From contig JACATO010000059.1 of NCBI GenBank assembly GCA_018389105.1, positions 1,116,001 to 1,180,000 of the forward strand: 64,000 nucleotides of DNA, given 5' to 3'. Positions 1 to 12,591 of this stretch are shown here, piece after piece (positions within the stretch are counted from its first letter, which is position 1; each line of letters starts with the position of its first letter). The translations under genes and the position numbers were made by a program. The notes beneath the pieces were generated by a model. The model was not told the DNA's origin. It saw nothing but the letters and a program-made list of their open reading frames with translations, and did not search any database. This stretch comes from Nautilus pompilius. Lineage: Eukaryota; Mollusca; Cephalopoda; Nautilida; Nautilidae.

Positions 1-98
1 AAACACAGACTCATTGTACGACTGGAAACTGGTGGATCAGCTTAATGACCAATAAAGGTACCATTGCTGATGTATGTAATTACTACACATACACTTAC

Positions 99-188
99 CT
101 CGCTCAGATTTACAGAGTAGATATCTTTTGTGAACTTTGGAGCATTATCGTTAACATTTAGCACAATAACATTAACGGTAATGGTGAC
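99..188 (-). CDS. Cadherin exon 4
   Basis: 90 nt (30 codons, phase 0 at both ends), acceptor TTGATAG and donor GAG|GTAAGT. It encodes the end of repeat 1, the VNDNAPKF linker and the first strand of repeat 2. It is the last exon before the window edge. Confidence 0.88.
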
Positions 189-578
189 CTATCAAAAAAA
201 CAGAACAGGAAGAAAAGTATTTCTTTTTCATAATATTTTTTAATGAGAGACATGCACATAATGAAACACTAACAATAAAACTCTAAACTGTAGCGATACA
301 TAAATGTTTGTTTATACTTTCATCACTTTTAAACTTAATTTAGATTTAATGCTAATTCATGCAATATTTAAACTTTCTATCCTCCACTTCACAAAAATTT
401 GTGATATTGTTTTGTTTTTAGATTTGCAAGTCAATCTCAGAAACCAGTGTCACCAAGGTCTCATCTTCATCATCATCAATTAATTATTAACAACATCAGA
501 AGACAAATTACTGTAAATAATGTTATTTTTTTCATTATGATTTTAATCACTGTTTCTTTTTCTGAGCATCCACTAAGC

Positions 579-621
<43 letters not shown>

Positions 622-3360
622 ACTTACATTTAAAGTATTCTCTCCAACAGGAAGACATATGATCTTTAATTCCTCTTTTCGCTTTGTTTCATAATCCAGC
701 TTCTTAAGCAAAATTATTGATTTGGAACTTGCGTTATATTTCAGCACAGGGCTGTCTGTCTCAAAGATCTGATAAATGTGGGAATAATTAACAAACTCAA
801 CTTTTCCAATAACAGAATCTGAAAAATAATAAAGAAGGACAGCAACAAAATTATCCTAAATTTGGCGAAGATAATCTCTCTCTTTTTCTTTTTCAAAAAT
901 AAAGCAATAAAAATGTTAACTACAATGTTTAAGCAATGAAAACTTTCTGGTCTCAGCCAATATATATAATGACTTTCAAGAATGATACACTGTCAGAATT
1001 TTAAATAATAGCTGCCGAAAAATATTCTAAGAAAACCAAAAATTCATGTTTGGTCAGTTTTTGACTTACCCACGGCTTTATCCTCAGGTATTTGTTTAAA
1101 GACTTCATATGACCCTTCGTTGTCTTTTGGTTGGCATGGTTCTACAACTAAATGAATCATTTAAAGAAGCAGTTTAATTAAATGATTTCTGTAAAATGTA
1201 AGTATTTATAAAATGCATATTTTGCTATGAATGTTATGCCTAAATAATAGTAACTCAGAACACTCACCTATGAACATTTCTGCATGTCTTCTATAAACCA
1301 GCTGACAAAAAATTTCAAATGTTAGCAATTAGGTCCAACTAAACCTAACGTGTTATCATGTAAGCCCAACCAGCAAGTCAGATAATCATATAAGTGCAGT
1401 GAAGCACTGACAGTGTAAACAAGAGCTCAGTCAGTTCAGCTATCATATTATACTTTTTCATGCCAAAAGAAATCACAGATAAATGTTTAGTTCATATATT
1501 GTACAATTTCTACATTTTATGAATGTAAGACGACAGACAGTCATTATATCTTTAATTGATCAGGTGAACTGAAAAACAATGTTATCTTATTTCCTCTGTA
1601 TCCCCTATACTTCTAACAGAGATGTGGAACAAATGCTGGTTAGAAATATTTAGGTTTCGTAGTTATAACTTTAGTTCTACCTTTGAAGTGGTCCAACTGT
1701 ATAACAGCCATCCCTAAATCGAGAGTGCTAACAATAAGGAGTCAATTACTAGGGTTACTTCACAATGTTTTTGATCACACGAGAACCCTGTCTTTGAGGA
1801 GAGTATAACGTTACTATACATGTAAAGGATAAAAGCACCCTGACGGAAAGTACACTCTTGATTTTGTAGATTCTGTTGGTTGTTTTGCTAAACTAAACAA
1901 AAAAACAGAAATTATTCTATTTATAAATGATGGCTACATAATCTGATAGGCTCTTCTGTAGTTATATTAATCAGAAATGAAAGGAATGATTGATTTAAAT
2001 TTTTTTAAAAATAAAAACTTTTTTGCTAATATAACTTATGTATAAAAACTCCCAAGAAATTAGGATAATTAATAATAATGCAGACTCAGATTCTGTCATT
2101 CATTAATTAATGCACAAACACACATAAATACACCATCATGCCACCCTGTTCCCAGTAAAAGATTTGAAAGTTGATGGAGAAGAGCCTGCAGCCATAAGAC
2201 ATCACCACTGTTTTCCACTTGATTTCAGTGCTAAAATGAGTAACCACAAATCAAAGTATATGCAATATATTTGATTAAATATTATTTCAGATATGGCATC
2301 TTTTGTTTCTGAATTCCTTGGAAGTGAGATAAGAAGCAACACGTCAAAGAGTTTAGTCAACGTTTAGCTTGGTATTTACCAGGACACAGAGAGCCATCAT
2401 GGCTCGTGCTAGAGGCTTCAGGAAAAATAAATGACCATCAGTATCATCATCGATTACTACTATCACTGATGCTTGTAATTTATTTCCTTATTAGCAGTTC
2501 TGCTGCCTAACTACGCCAGAATCTTAGCTAATTTGTAATTATGAGTGCTGCTGAAGCTCAATGAACCCGCTACTTTGAAAGCCTTTATTAAGTCCCTTCC
2601 TTCTCCTGTCACACTTGGCAATGGATCATTACTTTAAACTGTATTCCAAATATTTAGGAGCTGGAGATGTATGTTTAAATTTATTTAAATTCTCTTGAAA
2701 TTAATGACGAAGGAAATTATTATAAAAATGTTTTAATTAAAAACCAAGTTGTCAAGCTAATGTAGGTGCATTTTTGGTGTAAACTTGGCCTTTACTTAAT
2801 TCAGTTCTTATTTTGCAGTTATAGAATGTTGATGGGATTCTTAAGTACACACAAACAGGGTGAAAATACAACAATAGAATTGTGCTGTTAGGAGCAGAAC
2901 ATTACACACAAAATAAGAACACCCTAATAAACCAACCAGTGTAAAACAACAAAAGATAGTAAAAAGAAGTGAGTCATCTGTCGCTAAAACCTGAGAAACT
3001 TGCTTACCGCCTGGGAGTTTCTCATGAAATGGGACGAATACTTTCACAGGGGGTCTCAATGGGTAGAGACACAGGGCTTATGGGTGGAACATTGGAATTC
3101 TTATGAAAACAATTTAAAAACTACATCTGGTAAGTATCAGGAGTGAACAACTGAACAATCAATAAAAAAACAAAGAAACAGACATTCTGTTGTTGTTGCA
3201 TGCCAACAATATGAATTGCGAGTAAAAGCTTCCCTTTCCTTTGTTTTAGATATTACTCGGTAACAAATAAAAGGTGCATACCTTCAGCCCAGGAGAAACC
3301 TGATACTGTAAACAACAAAAGGGCGACCACTAGCATCCAATGTATTCTCTGCAGCTTCAT
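99..3360 (-). CDS. Cadherin-family protein, 5' part (partial, four coding exons visible)
   Basis: This is the start of a cadherin, a calcium-dependent cell-adhesion or cadherin-related membrane protein; the rest lies beyond the left edge. Coding exons on the minus strand are 3360-3282, 1147-1070, 818-628 and 188-99. They join in consistent phases (1, 1, 0, 0) with GT-AG borders to give 146 residues. Exon 1 encodes a classic signal peptide: MKLQR, then a hydrophobic core (MLVVALLLFTV), then a likely cleavage site near SWAE. The following residues form cadherin repeat 1, with the strand-A motif IPEDKAVDSVIGKV, an LDYE motif (the LDRE calcium site) and the linker VNDNAPKF (the DxNDNAPxF calcium site). 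The last visible exon runs into repeat 2 (YSVNLSE). A splice acceptor two bases before the ATG (TTTTTAG, 3363-3369) implies an upstream untranslated exon, perhaps in the CpG island at 21 kb. The fold is certain from the motifs; the subfamily is not. Confidence 0.85.
576..618. repeat. (GA)n microsatellite
   Basis: About 40 bp of uninterrupted GA. On the cadherin coding strand it is a (TC)n tract starting about 10 bases after the exon 3 donor. Confidence 0.95.
628..818 (-). CDS. Cadherin exon 3
   Basis: 191 nt between acceptor TTTTTCAG and donor AAT|GTAAGT. It encodes the body of repeat 1, from SVIGKVEF to GENTLN, including LDYE. A (TC)n tract begins a few bases inside the following intron. 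Confidence 0.85.
1070..1147 (-). CDS. Cadherin exon 2
   Basis: 78 nt between acceptor ATTTAG and donor GTAAGT. It enters with two bases of a split Val codon and leaves with one base of a split Asp codon. It encodes VEPCQPKDNEGSYEVF and the start of cadherin repeat 1 (IPEDKAV). Confidence 0.8.
2385..2450 (+). repeat. Dispersed repeat, copy 1 (related to 9,945-10,010)
   Basis: This shares an ordered set of words with 9,945-10,010: a CATGGCT core, GGAAAxATAAATG and TCAxTAT. It is a diverged dispersed repeat, possibly a SINE fragment, inside the first cadherin intron. Confidence 0.5.
3282..3360 (-). CDS. Cadherin exon 1 (signal peptide)
   Basis: 79 nt, 26 codons plus one base. It starts at ATG 3360-3358 and ends at donor GAAG|GTATGC. 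It encodes the signal peptide. A TTTTTAG acceptor directly precedes CA-ATG, so the cap site is on another exon. Confidence 0.8.
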
Positions 3361-3519
3361 TGCTAAAAACAAACAAGAAAGTTCAAATAATTTTATAAAA
3401 AAAAAAATATATTATTATCAGTTTGTAGAAGCATCATGCATCAAAGTTATTATATTTATTATTAATGTGCTTTATTAGTGATTAGATGTGTCTTTACTTA
3501 AGTATTGGATCCTTAAGTA

Positions 3520-3600
3520 ACCCTGACCTTGCTCATTTAGCCAGTTTTAAAAAGAAGAGAACCTGTTTTTATATGCTGATATTAACCCACTCTTTCCACA
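3520..3600 (+). repeat. Dispersed repeat (partner at 6,555-6,640)
   Basis: This contains the words CCTGACCTTGC, AGCCAxTTTxA and TTTTTATATGCTGATxTTAA. The same words recur in the same order at 6,555-6,640, including an 18-base identical stretch ending in GCTGAT. Confidence 0.6.
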
Positions 3601-6554
3601 TGGGAAGCTACTTGATGAACTGTGATGCCTGTTTCATTTTTAATGACTCACATAACAAAACCAGAAGGCCATCTTTACATAAACTTTTATCACCTTTCTT
3701 TTTTAATGTCATACAAATACACCTAAAGATGATCCTGGTTACTTATGCCAAACATTAAAAATGAAAGATGACTTTTTGTCTGAGCATCTGTTCAAATAAT
3801 ACAAAAATAAGTCTTGGAAAAATGAAGTTTGTTCCACCAAAAAGTGTCTGGTCTGTATTTTAAAGTATGCCAAAGCATTCCAGGCACCATGGCTGTTTGT
3901 TCCCTAATGTTTCATTATTCTTTATTTATCTTATCTTTATGAACCCTAGTGATATATGATGTGCCACTAGCATGGGATAATATCTCTAGATTCATGCATT
4001 ACTTCCAAAAATACATTTAGAAAACTTTAATCAGATCACCATAAAAGCATCTGTAATGTGAAACAGGCAATCATTCCTGTCTGTTTCCTCTGCTTAGATA
4101 ATCCGTATTATCACTAATCATCCAAGTAGACCTCGTTAGTTTGATAATTTCTCGAATTAGTGCTGTTTAAAGGAAACGCAAGAAAAGAGTTAATTTTAAA
4201 AATTTTAAATGTTAGTAAAATGTAAACCTAATTTTAAAAGCCTTTGCTAAATAAATGCATCTTTCTGTCAAAGTCGACATTTGTCTTTTAAAAAAGATAC
4301 ATACACCAGAGACAAGTATCGCAAAATGAACCCACTGTCTTTTAACACTGATGTTTTTGCTGTGAATGAGAATGGATGAAAGCTAATAATTAGGGAAATT
4401 CTTCTACAATACAATTCCATAAATGACTCCACCACAAACAGAACATGAAGCTAAATTTTCCCATTTTAATTTTTAATGACATCATCAACTTTGGCATTGT
4501 TTTCCACATTCAGTTTTTGGTCAAATTCTACTGGAATTGATTCCATAGTGATGAATTATGGGAATTGCCCCTATATGCAGATTTCTGCTTCCATAGAACA
4601 CCAATTAAAAATAGTATCTTGCTGAAAAATTACCGAACTGGATTTAAGGAAAACACCAACAATTTTTAATCATTCAAAACTTGACCAACTGATCTAAATC
4701 ATTGAAATTATATATATATAATACTAAACACTGCCTAATTTTGTTATTCAAACAGAATTTTATTGACAGAAACTTCTTAATAATAATAAAATATAGCAAA
4801 GCAGCTTGATGAGCAAGAATACCAAGTGTGTCTGACTGTTTGAGTATCGCTCATGAGCCACGCAGAAGTCTTCTGAATGAAGCTTGTAGAATCAGCTAGT
4901 GGAGGGTGTCCTTGAGCTGCTGGGCAGGGATTAGTGCCATAACTGAAGAAAGTGCTGACCATTGCATGACAGTGATTTGCTGTTCTTGAAGAATCTGCAA
5001 AAAAGATCTTCACAACTTGAAGGCAAGAATTGTCTTGCTGCAAAACAGTCAGGTTTGGGTTTGTCTGAAAAGTGACATAATCTGAGTTTAAGAAAGGTAA
5101 TTCCCATGGGTAATCCATGAAAAAACATGTAGAAGAGTGCCCATCCCACACCATATCTCTATTCACATCATCACAGTTCCTCTCATTTACATAGAGGTCT
5201 GTTTAATGTTTACTGATGTGGCACCACACCGGCAACAATGAATCAGCTCTTGTCTGTAAAGATGATATTTCTCCATGTTCATAAGACAATCACATTTGCT
5301 GCTTTTTCCATTATAGCTACAAGGCTTGGTTTGTTGGAGAAAGTCTGGGTCTGATATGTGAATGTCTTCCCAACAGCTATGTCTCACATAAATGGTTATA
5401 CACAATATCTGGGTGCACTGAGCCACATCTGCCTTGAATTGCTGCTGCTGTAACTGTCACAGGCAAGAACCTGATTCTCAGATGTGTTGTGAAGATGAAG
5501 TGGTCTTGTACAGTAGCTATCACCCATGTCTCGCCCAGCATGTGCAAGGTTGGGAGTCAAACTTATCACAGTGTGCCTGCCCCACAACTGAACAATGGCA
5601 GCATGGCCACTTTTCTCAGTCTTGAGACTTGCCTCTCTGACTGACCTGCCTGAAGGATTCCCCCAGTGTTTCCTCCTCTAAAATGGATCATTCTAGGTGT
5701 TGTCATGCAGTGAACCCATTTGGCTCAAATAGAAATATTTATCATCAACTTCTCAAGTAAAGTTCTGCAAAATTTCAAGCTGCTCTCCTGGTGAATTATG
5801 TGTGTGGATTAGTAGGATTTTCATTCAAGCAAAGAGACTATAGCACGCACTTGTCTCGTGTAAGCTTCAGTAAGTAGCGCTACCACATTCACAGTTCACA
5901 ACCTTCTTCAAGCAAGGTATTTTAAAACCATTCAAGTATAGGAGTTAAAGGGTTAAAAGGAAGAAACCCCCTCAATAGCTCAGGGTTTCTTACCTTGGGT
6001 CTTGTAAAGCTTCATCAGGGGGTACATGAGATTTTATAGGGAAGTGAAAAATATTTTAAGTGTAAACATAAAATGCTTCATGTGCTGTGTGCCCCAGTTA
6101 TCTGCAAATAAAGGGGTCACACGTATTTTGGCCTTGAGCGGGTCTGACCACTCAGCAGGGAGTGAGTGAGTGACAAGAGAGAGGCTTCCCTAGTTGGTTG
6201 CTTAATATTCTAATGAATCTGACAGTAGGGAGCACAATGTCAGAGGATTCATTGGCCAATGAGGATGTCAGATTTTTACCAATGCATGAAATATGTGAGC
6301 ACTGAAATTGCAGGTGATTCCCTTTGTATATTAGTTATTTTAGTGGGAAACTACAAATGGTCGGTGCACTTCTGCTCATTACACAGGCAGCCCTGATGCA
6401 AGCACATCTAAGATAGCCATTACTTTTGCCATTTCCACAGAATTACCAGTATCCCACTTCTTTACATTATGTTTGGTAAGTTATTGCAAGTTTTCATTTA
6501 TTGTTACCTGAGTGCATCATTATATGAGCATTGGATTTAAATTGTGAGTGTATA

Positions 6555-6640
6555 ACCCGGACCTTCAGCCAATTTAAGAAACGGGAGAAGAACATGTTTT
6601 TATATGCTGATGTTAACCCCGTTGCATCAGTGTGTTTGCA
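6555..6640 (+). repeat. Dispersed repeat (partner at 3,520-3,600)
   Basis: Second copy of the repeat at 3,520-3,600, in the same orientation and diverged by substitutions and small gaps. Confidence 0.6.
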
Positions 6641-7019
6641 AGCTTCAGTACTATGGAAGGAAGGAAGGGCTTGTGCAGGAATAGGGCTACAACAGGTGAG
6701 GAGAGGCTGATGTTATGATTGTTTTGCTGAGCCACTTCCTTCGTCTTCTCCTTTTTGGAGACTCAGGAAAATGTATTCATAAAAATTTTTTACATACAAT
6801 AAAATTTAATAGGAATAATTAATTCTTTACTGGTAAAAATTTATTTGTACAAATTTAATGTTGCTGTCATTCAGGAAAAAAGAGCTGCTGTTTCTAGAAC
6901 ATTTCTACTCAATTCTTCTCATCTGCATTTTTATCAAAATTTTACTGATTTTTCTCAGATCAGATTTTTTCTTAATTCCATCATAGAAGCTTTGTTGCAG
7001 TGACATATACGCACTGTAG

Positions 7020-8560
7020 GGCTTCATGTTTATACTAGACAAGGATGGTTTTCCAAAGCTACACTGCTTCCTCTGCTCAAAGGTGGATACATGAAACCAT
7101 CAAATTTAAAGATCACCTTTGGACTGTCCACCCTGGGAGCCCTGATGATCCACCAGCTTTAAGCGAGCTCAGTTCAGAGTAGGAAGTGCACTCTCCAGTC
7201 ACAGATCTGTTTGCCAAAGAAGCTGGCACCAGAGGCGAGTTACTGTTGGCACTGCTAAAGGAAAGAAGTCACACACTATCGCCGAGAGTCTGGTAAAACC
7301 ATGAGCCATGCAAATGGTCAAGCTGATGTGGGGTAAAGATACAAAACAAAAGATTGCACAGATTCCTCTGTTAAACGATGTTATTCACAAATGAATCCAA
7401 CCGGCCACAGAGCAGATTAAGGTGAGTCCATCGAAGATCAGTTTGTAGTTGGATGAAATAACTGATATCTTGAATTTCACTCAACTTCTTGTTTTTGCTC
7501 ATCATCTGCATGAGATACTGATGGTGCATCTGCTATGTTAGGGAAAAATTCAGGCTTTGCATCTCTCATTAAAACATAAAAACAAAATAAAAATATAAAT
7601 CACTGCATCCTTCATCAACATGAGCTGGCATCAAAACCCTTCCTGCTTGTTTGGAAAAAGTATTAAACACTCATCCAGACTGTCAACTTGATTTGACTGA
7701 GGGCAGTGAATGAATGTGGCTAAAGCTCTGAGTGAACTGGTTGGGTCTGAATGCATCATGTTTTTGTTCTACAGAGAAGTTCGCTGGCTTTCAAGATGAA
7801 AAGTTTTGAAAAGGATTTCTGAACTGCGGAATTTGATTGAGTAAAAAAAGGATCTAATCTCCTTGAGCAATTCATGGCTCTGAACTTTGTAGTTTCACTG
7901 GCAGACCTCATAGATGTGTTTGAAATGTTAAATTCTTTGAACTTTTCACTTCAGGGCAGAGGAATAACGATCTTGGAAGTCGAACAAAAACTAAGATCGT
8001 TTCAAGATAAGTTGGTTCTTTGGTGGAAAAGAGTAAATTCTGGTATCTTTGCTAATTTTCCTCTCTTCGATGAAATTACTTCCAGCAGAATTAGGAATTT
8101 ATGAGAATGTTATTACACACCTGGAAACTTTAAAAGTCATCTTTGAAGGATATTTTGAGACTAGCTCTGCTGCTGACCTTTGTGTTCCCTTCACTTCTCT
8201 CTCAAACAAATTAGAGATGACTACCAGGCAGAAGACAAGCTTCTTGATTTTTGCAATAATCAGAAAGTTCGTGTTGATTTTGAATCCATGGAACTGAATT
8301 GATTCTGTTGCAAACTTTGGAAGGCATAGTCCATTCTGATCGAATGAGCCTACCAAGTTCTAGTCTCATCTGTCACAACCCACCCCTGAGTCTGGATTTT
8401 CTGTGCTTTTACTAATGAAGACCAGAGTGAGGAACAAGCTGAAGGTTCAGCATAACGTGCATGTAACTCTCAAAAAGTCATTGACTAGAATTGATGTGTT
8501 GGTTGCTATTAAGCAGCAGCAGCCCTCGCACCTGGCTATTAGCCCTATGTGTTGAGCAAC
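7020..8560 (+). pseudogene. Decayed hAT transposase (ZBED5/FAM200-like)
   Basis: Translating the plus strand with frame changes gives blocks in the order expected of a hAT transposase. A BED-finger-like end (FKDHLWTVHPGSPDDPPAL) lies near 7,100. A block near 7,320-7,390 reads QMVKLM.GKDTKQKIAQIP, then NDVIHK. A weak LDEITDI match to the family's LDESTD catalytic motif follows near 7,460. The middle segment near 7,875-8,105 has SLQGRGITI and LRSFQDKLVLW. The C-terminal dimerisation block (ESGFSVLLLMKTR...RNKLKV, ending KQQQPSH) is near 8,385-8,535. Stops and frameshifts show it is dead. The order of blocks matches ZBED5-type hAT proteins as I remember them; terminal inverted repeats were not found. 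Confidence 0.8.
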
Positions 8561-9944
8561 GTACTCAATGGATGAAATAAAGACTGGTTTAAACAAAAAA
8601 TAAAATCTGTTATGATTCCTAATAAAGGTCTTAGTGCTGTTGTATCCTGTCTTCCTGACAGTATACATATTAGAAAAAAGAAGCTTTTATTTAAGGGACC
8701 AAAATATTCATTAGTTTCTCTGAACTCTTTGTTAAAGAAGAGACTTGCTCCAGCAAATAAGCTTTGCTCTCAGCTGCGATCTTTTCACAAAATTTCTCAA
8801 AGTCAAAATATAAAACCAAAAATTACTGAGTCTCCTCCATTGAGACTGGATTACATGAAGCTTCACATCTGTTCCAAGAGGTATGCGGACTGAAAAGAGT
8901 TAAGCACTCCTGCCCTAGCTAACAACAGTTGATGGTGTTTATACCAAATGAAAGATGGCCCTTTCACTGCAAATATTTCTTAAACTGCTCAGTTATAGGA
9001 AGTTATAGCATGAATTAAGAAGACAGGGTTCATTTAAAATTTGCAGATTGTATCAGATTACATAGGATATTTGCACAAATGATGCAAACCCAATATACAA
9101 TTATTCAAGAAATAAATGGTTTTTTAAAAAAAATTTTAAATAGAGCACTGAAATTTTATTAACAAAATAATGATGATAAGCTGCTTGTCATAATAAAAAA
9201 AAAGATAAAATACTAATAAATGCTTGAAAGATAACAAGAGAGATTTATAAAGTCGGAGCATTTAGTTCATTATTTTGATATTATAACTAAATTATTCCAA
9301 AAAAACTTTCAAACAGTTGACCGATTTTACATGTAGGACAGATGGAGGTAAAATGATAATCCTGTGCCGATAGTGGGACACACACACATTGTATCCTAAG
9401 TCACAAGACCATCACATGAGTAGTCTGCTGCTACATTCATTAGTTTAGGAAGCTAAAAGAAATGGGCAAATTATTTGATGCCAATCAAGATTCCTAGTTC
9501 TTAAACTCCTCAAAGTGCTATCTTGTGCAGACCTGTAATGAGTCATTATCAATAATTTTGGTTTTCTGTTCATAGTTTTTGTTTTCCCCAAATTGTAAGC
9601 TTCTGAGATCATGTAAAACCGACATAAACATATACTGTGATGATAAGATTGACCCCAGGGCATAACATGGATTGTCTGTGATGTGATTACTTTAAATGAA
9701 ACTCCACATAAATGCTAGTTGTTGCTGTCAGGCATCGTATGAGATCCTGTGTATGTAATGTCTCCTGTTTGGTCTAATGCTGTATTAGTTTTAACACAAA
9801 GAACTGTGTCACTGTACTTTTGCTCTGTAATCAAGAGCCTTTATAATTACAGAAAATTTGGAATTTATTTCACTTTAAATTTTCAGAAAAATATAGAGTT
9901 CACTCTCCTGTTAAATAGATAACTGAAGAAAAATCTCATGTAGA

Positions 9945-10010
9945 CAGGAAGTTTCACCATGGCTGATGCAAGGGCCCCGGGAAAGATAAATGGCTGTCAA
10001 TATGATTTTA
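9945..10010 (+). repeat. Dispersed repeat, copy 2 (related to 2,385-2,450)
   Basis: Same ordered words as 2,385-2,450, with a GC-rich variant (AGGGCCCCGGGAAAGATAAA) that looks less decayed. Confidence 0.5.
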
Positions 10011-10829
10011 AATTGATTAATATGATGAAAGGCATTCAAATTAAATGTGGCTAAAATAGAATTATTTCCATAATCTTGTCTGGCTGGATTTTACTTGAAT
10101 ATCCATAGCTTCACTATTAGATACGATTTCCAGTAATTTATTTGCCTCATTATCAATTCTATCACTAAAAGAAACATTCTCCGATATCCTATCATATCAA
10201 ATCTTATCAATCTCAAGAGGTCTCAGAAAACATGATCTGAGCTGTAACATTAAGATAAGCTTATGAGGTATCAGAAAAACGTCAACTTATTTACTGAATA
10301 ACCCCTGAGTGTATTCTAGAAATTTCTAAGTCGAATGGATAGGTCCTAATCTGCAGATATTCGTTAATTCACATTGACTGATGTATTTTATCTTGATTTA
10401 CCAGATTTGTAGTAAACTCTTAATGTAGTGCAGGTATAAAATCACCAATTTCCACAAAAATACAGAATTCAAGCTTTGAAATTCGGAAAAATAAAGAAAA
10501 GAGGAGAATAAAAACAATTTTTAGAGGTAATCAACCAAGTGTAAACCTATGCCTTTTACATCATTAAAACTTTTAAACAGGATTAACAAATGGGTGGCTC
10601 CCAGTTAGATAGATACAGTATCCATAGCAAGAACAAAAAATGTGAATTAAATCTTATGGGAAATTCAAACAAAATTATAATATAGTCAGTCACGCATGCT
10701 GCCCTATTCTTGCCCATAGTGAAAAACTGTGCATTAGAAGATTCCTAGGTTATCAGTGAGATTGAGGGCACAGGTGAGACAAATAGCTAATGCTGGACAC
10801 CAATTTTGAGAAACAACAAACTGTGGTGT

Positions 10830-10965
10830 TAGAAGTAAATTTTTTTGGCTCTCTAAGATACCAATACTAGAGTTCATGATTACAAATTAACTAAGATTCT
10901 AGCACAGTCAGTTATCAAAAAATATTTGTTTAGTAATAAAATTGTTAACGAGCAAAAGAGATTGG
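10830..10965 (+). repeat. Dispersed repeat (partner at 43,655-43,790)
   Basis: Both copies share TTTTTGGCT, CCAATACTAGAGTT-like text and the run TTTAGTAATAAAATTGTTAA in the same order, with moderate divergence. Confidence 0.6.
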
Positions 10966-12591
10966 AGGTAAGTGTTGCTAAGAGTAAAAGCCAATATTAC
11001 TAGATATTCTACATAGGTCCTGATGATGCACGATGGACCTTTTGTGATTTATTAACATATTATGTCATGCAGTACACATTTATTTTACCAGCTCATCTTT
11101 ATCAGCACAGTGAGAAACTGTTAGCAACAAGAATTTTCCATCATCAGGTGGATTATTTATAAGTGATGCATTTGTAAGATGGTGTCAAAGTCTTACAAAT
11201 ATCAGTGGCATCTGTATGTAGTGCAATTTTTATTTGTTGAAATTTTCAAAGTTTAAAGGAAAAAGGATCTCTTGCTATATTGCAAGTAAAATTAAACAAC
11301 ACCTGTCTGTGAATGCCATCCCAGTTACAGGTTGGTCATTGTTTTTGAACACAAAAAGAATAATTCAGTTATTCGGTTAGTAATGATCAATCAGTCACAT
11401 GATGATTTGCATACTGTAGTTTTGAAAGTAGCATTGTGATCAATATTAAAGCAAAAGAGCATTTAACTTTACATTTTCTTTAAAATGTAAGAGCTAATTA
11501 TTGAAAGTGTTTATGAAACTAGAAGTAAAAATAATACAGTATGAATTCTACTACCTGACCCATCTCAGAGTGTGTCCCCCTCACTGTGTGCTGTTTTGTA
11601 CATTTAAAATGGTGGCCTCTTTCTGCCAAGTATTAGACCTTTATAAGTAGTAATCTATATAGCAATAGTGCCAGAATTATACAATGATTACATACCTGAA
11701 ACAACAACAAAGATAATACCAGGTAGCACTACTCCATAAGTTGGGAGATGAGGCATTGAAAGTGTATAAAGACTTCACACTTAAAACACTAATTAAAATC
11801 AGAAAACTGTGCTGAAAACTTCTCTAGAACTTCATTGTTTTTGCTGATGGTGAGGTCAATGGATTCCATGAGAGGTTTGTTGTTACAACAGAGACAGAGA
11901 AACTTTTAATTTATCTCTGCCATTAGACTGTTTATGAAAACCTGCAACCATTGTGGTAATAATGTTTGCACTGTTCAGCATGACAGAGTATTTGTATGGA
12001 TTAAAGATACAATAAGAGAAAAGGATCTAACTCTAGCAAACTGCGTAGGCATGAACAAAGCTGCTGAAAATAAGATGACTCAGTTCAGTGCTGAGGCCAG
12101 AAACCCTGAACAGGATTACTTCCATCAAGTTTGAAGCATGTAACGATCCCACCAAGAAATCTAGCTAAAATGTTAAAAAATAAAGAGTGTACATTTTGTG
12201 ATCATACTCATCCAGTGAAACAGGAAGAATATCCTCTATGAGGAAAAATGTGTGACCTGAGTAGGGAAAAACAGTACTTTGCTAATAAATGTCCTGAAAA
12301 GAACTTGGAAAAAGAAGAAAAAGGTACACCAAGTGAAAACCTAATTCTGATGATGAATGGATAAATGTGGTTGCAGAAACAGATAATACTGAATGTGTCC
12401 TTGTCAAGGCTGCTTGAGAAATAAAGTGCATTTTCAGTTTATGGCTTGCATATTTCACTGGAATTATGTTCACAAATGCACCTGCATCAATTTTAAGAGC
12501 AACATCAGAATCTCTAACAGTCATGTGACAGCATAGCTGACTTTTTTCAGGAATGTACCATATATCTATCCACAAACAGTACTCCGTAGAG

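Larger units (their letters stand above)
3361..7020. other. Gene-poor stretch upstream of the cadherin coding exons
   Basis: I recognise no conserved gene. Moderately open minus-strand frames occur between 4,777 and 5,587 but resemble no family I know, and the frames shift several times. A dispersed repeat near 3,510-3,600 recurs at 6,550-6,640. The stretch may be the first intron of the cadherin gene if its 5' exon lies in the CpG island at 21 kb. Confidence 0.5.
8561..11900. other. AT-rich stretch without a recognised gene
   Basis: It contains a 93-codon plus-strand frame (8,612-8,893) with no recognisable motif. It also holds a dispersed repeat at 9,945-10,010 and another at about 10,830-10,965 that recurs near 43,650-43,790. 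Nothing else is supported. Confidence 0.5.

Noticed and set aside
3008-3076. Extra cadherin exon between exons 1 and 2 (donor GGCG|GTAAGC, phase-compatible)
   Set aside because: The only acceptor that keeps the frame has no pyrimidine tract, and joining exon 1 directly to exon 2 gives a more natural mature N-terminus.
4777-5587. Minus-strand open frames that might be one disrupted gene
   Set aside because: The frames carry no family motif I recognise and change several times; no splice pattern joins them.
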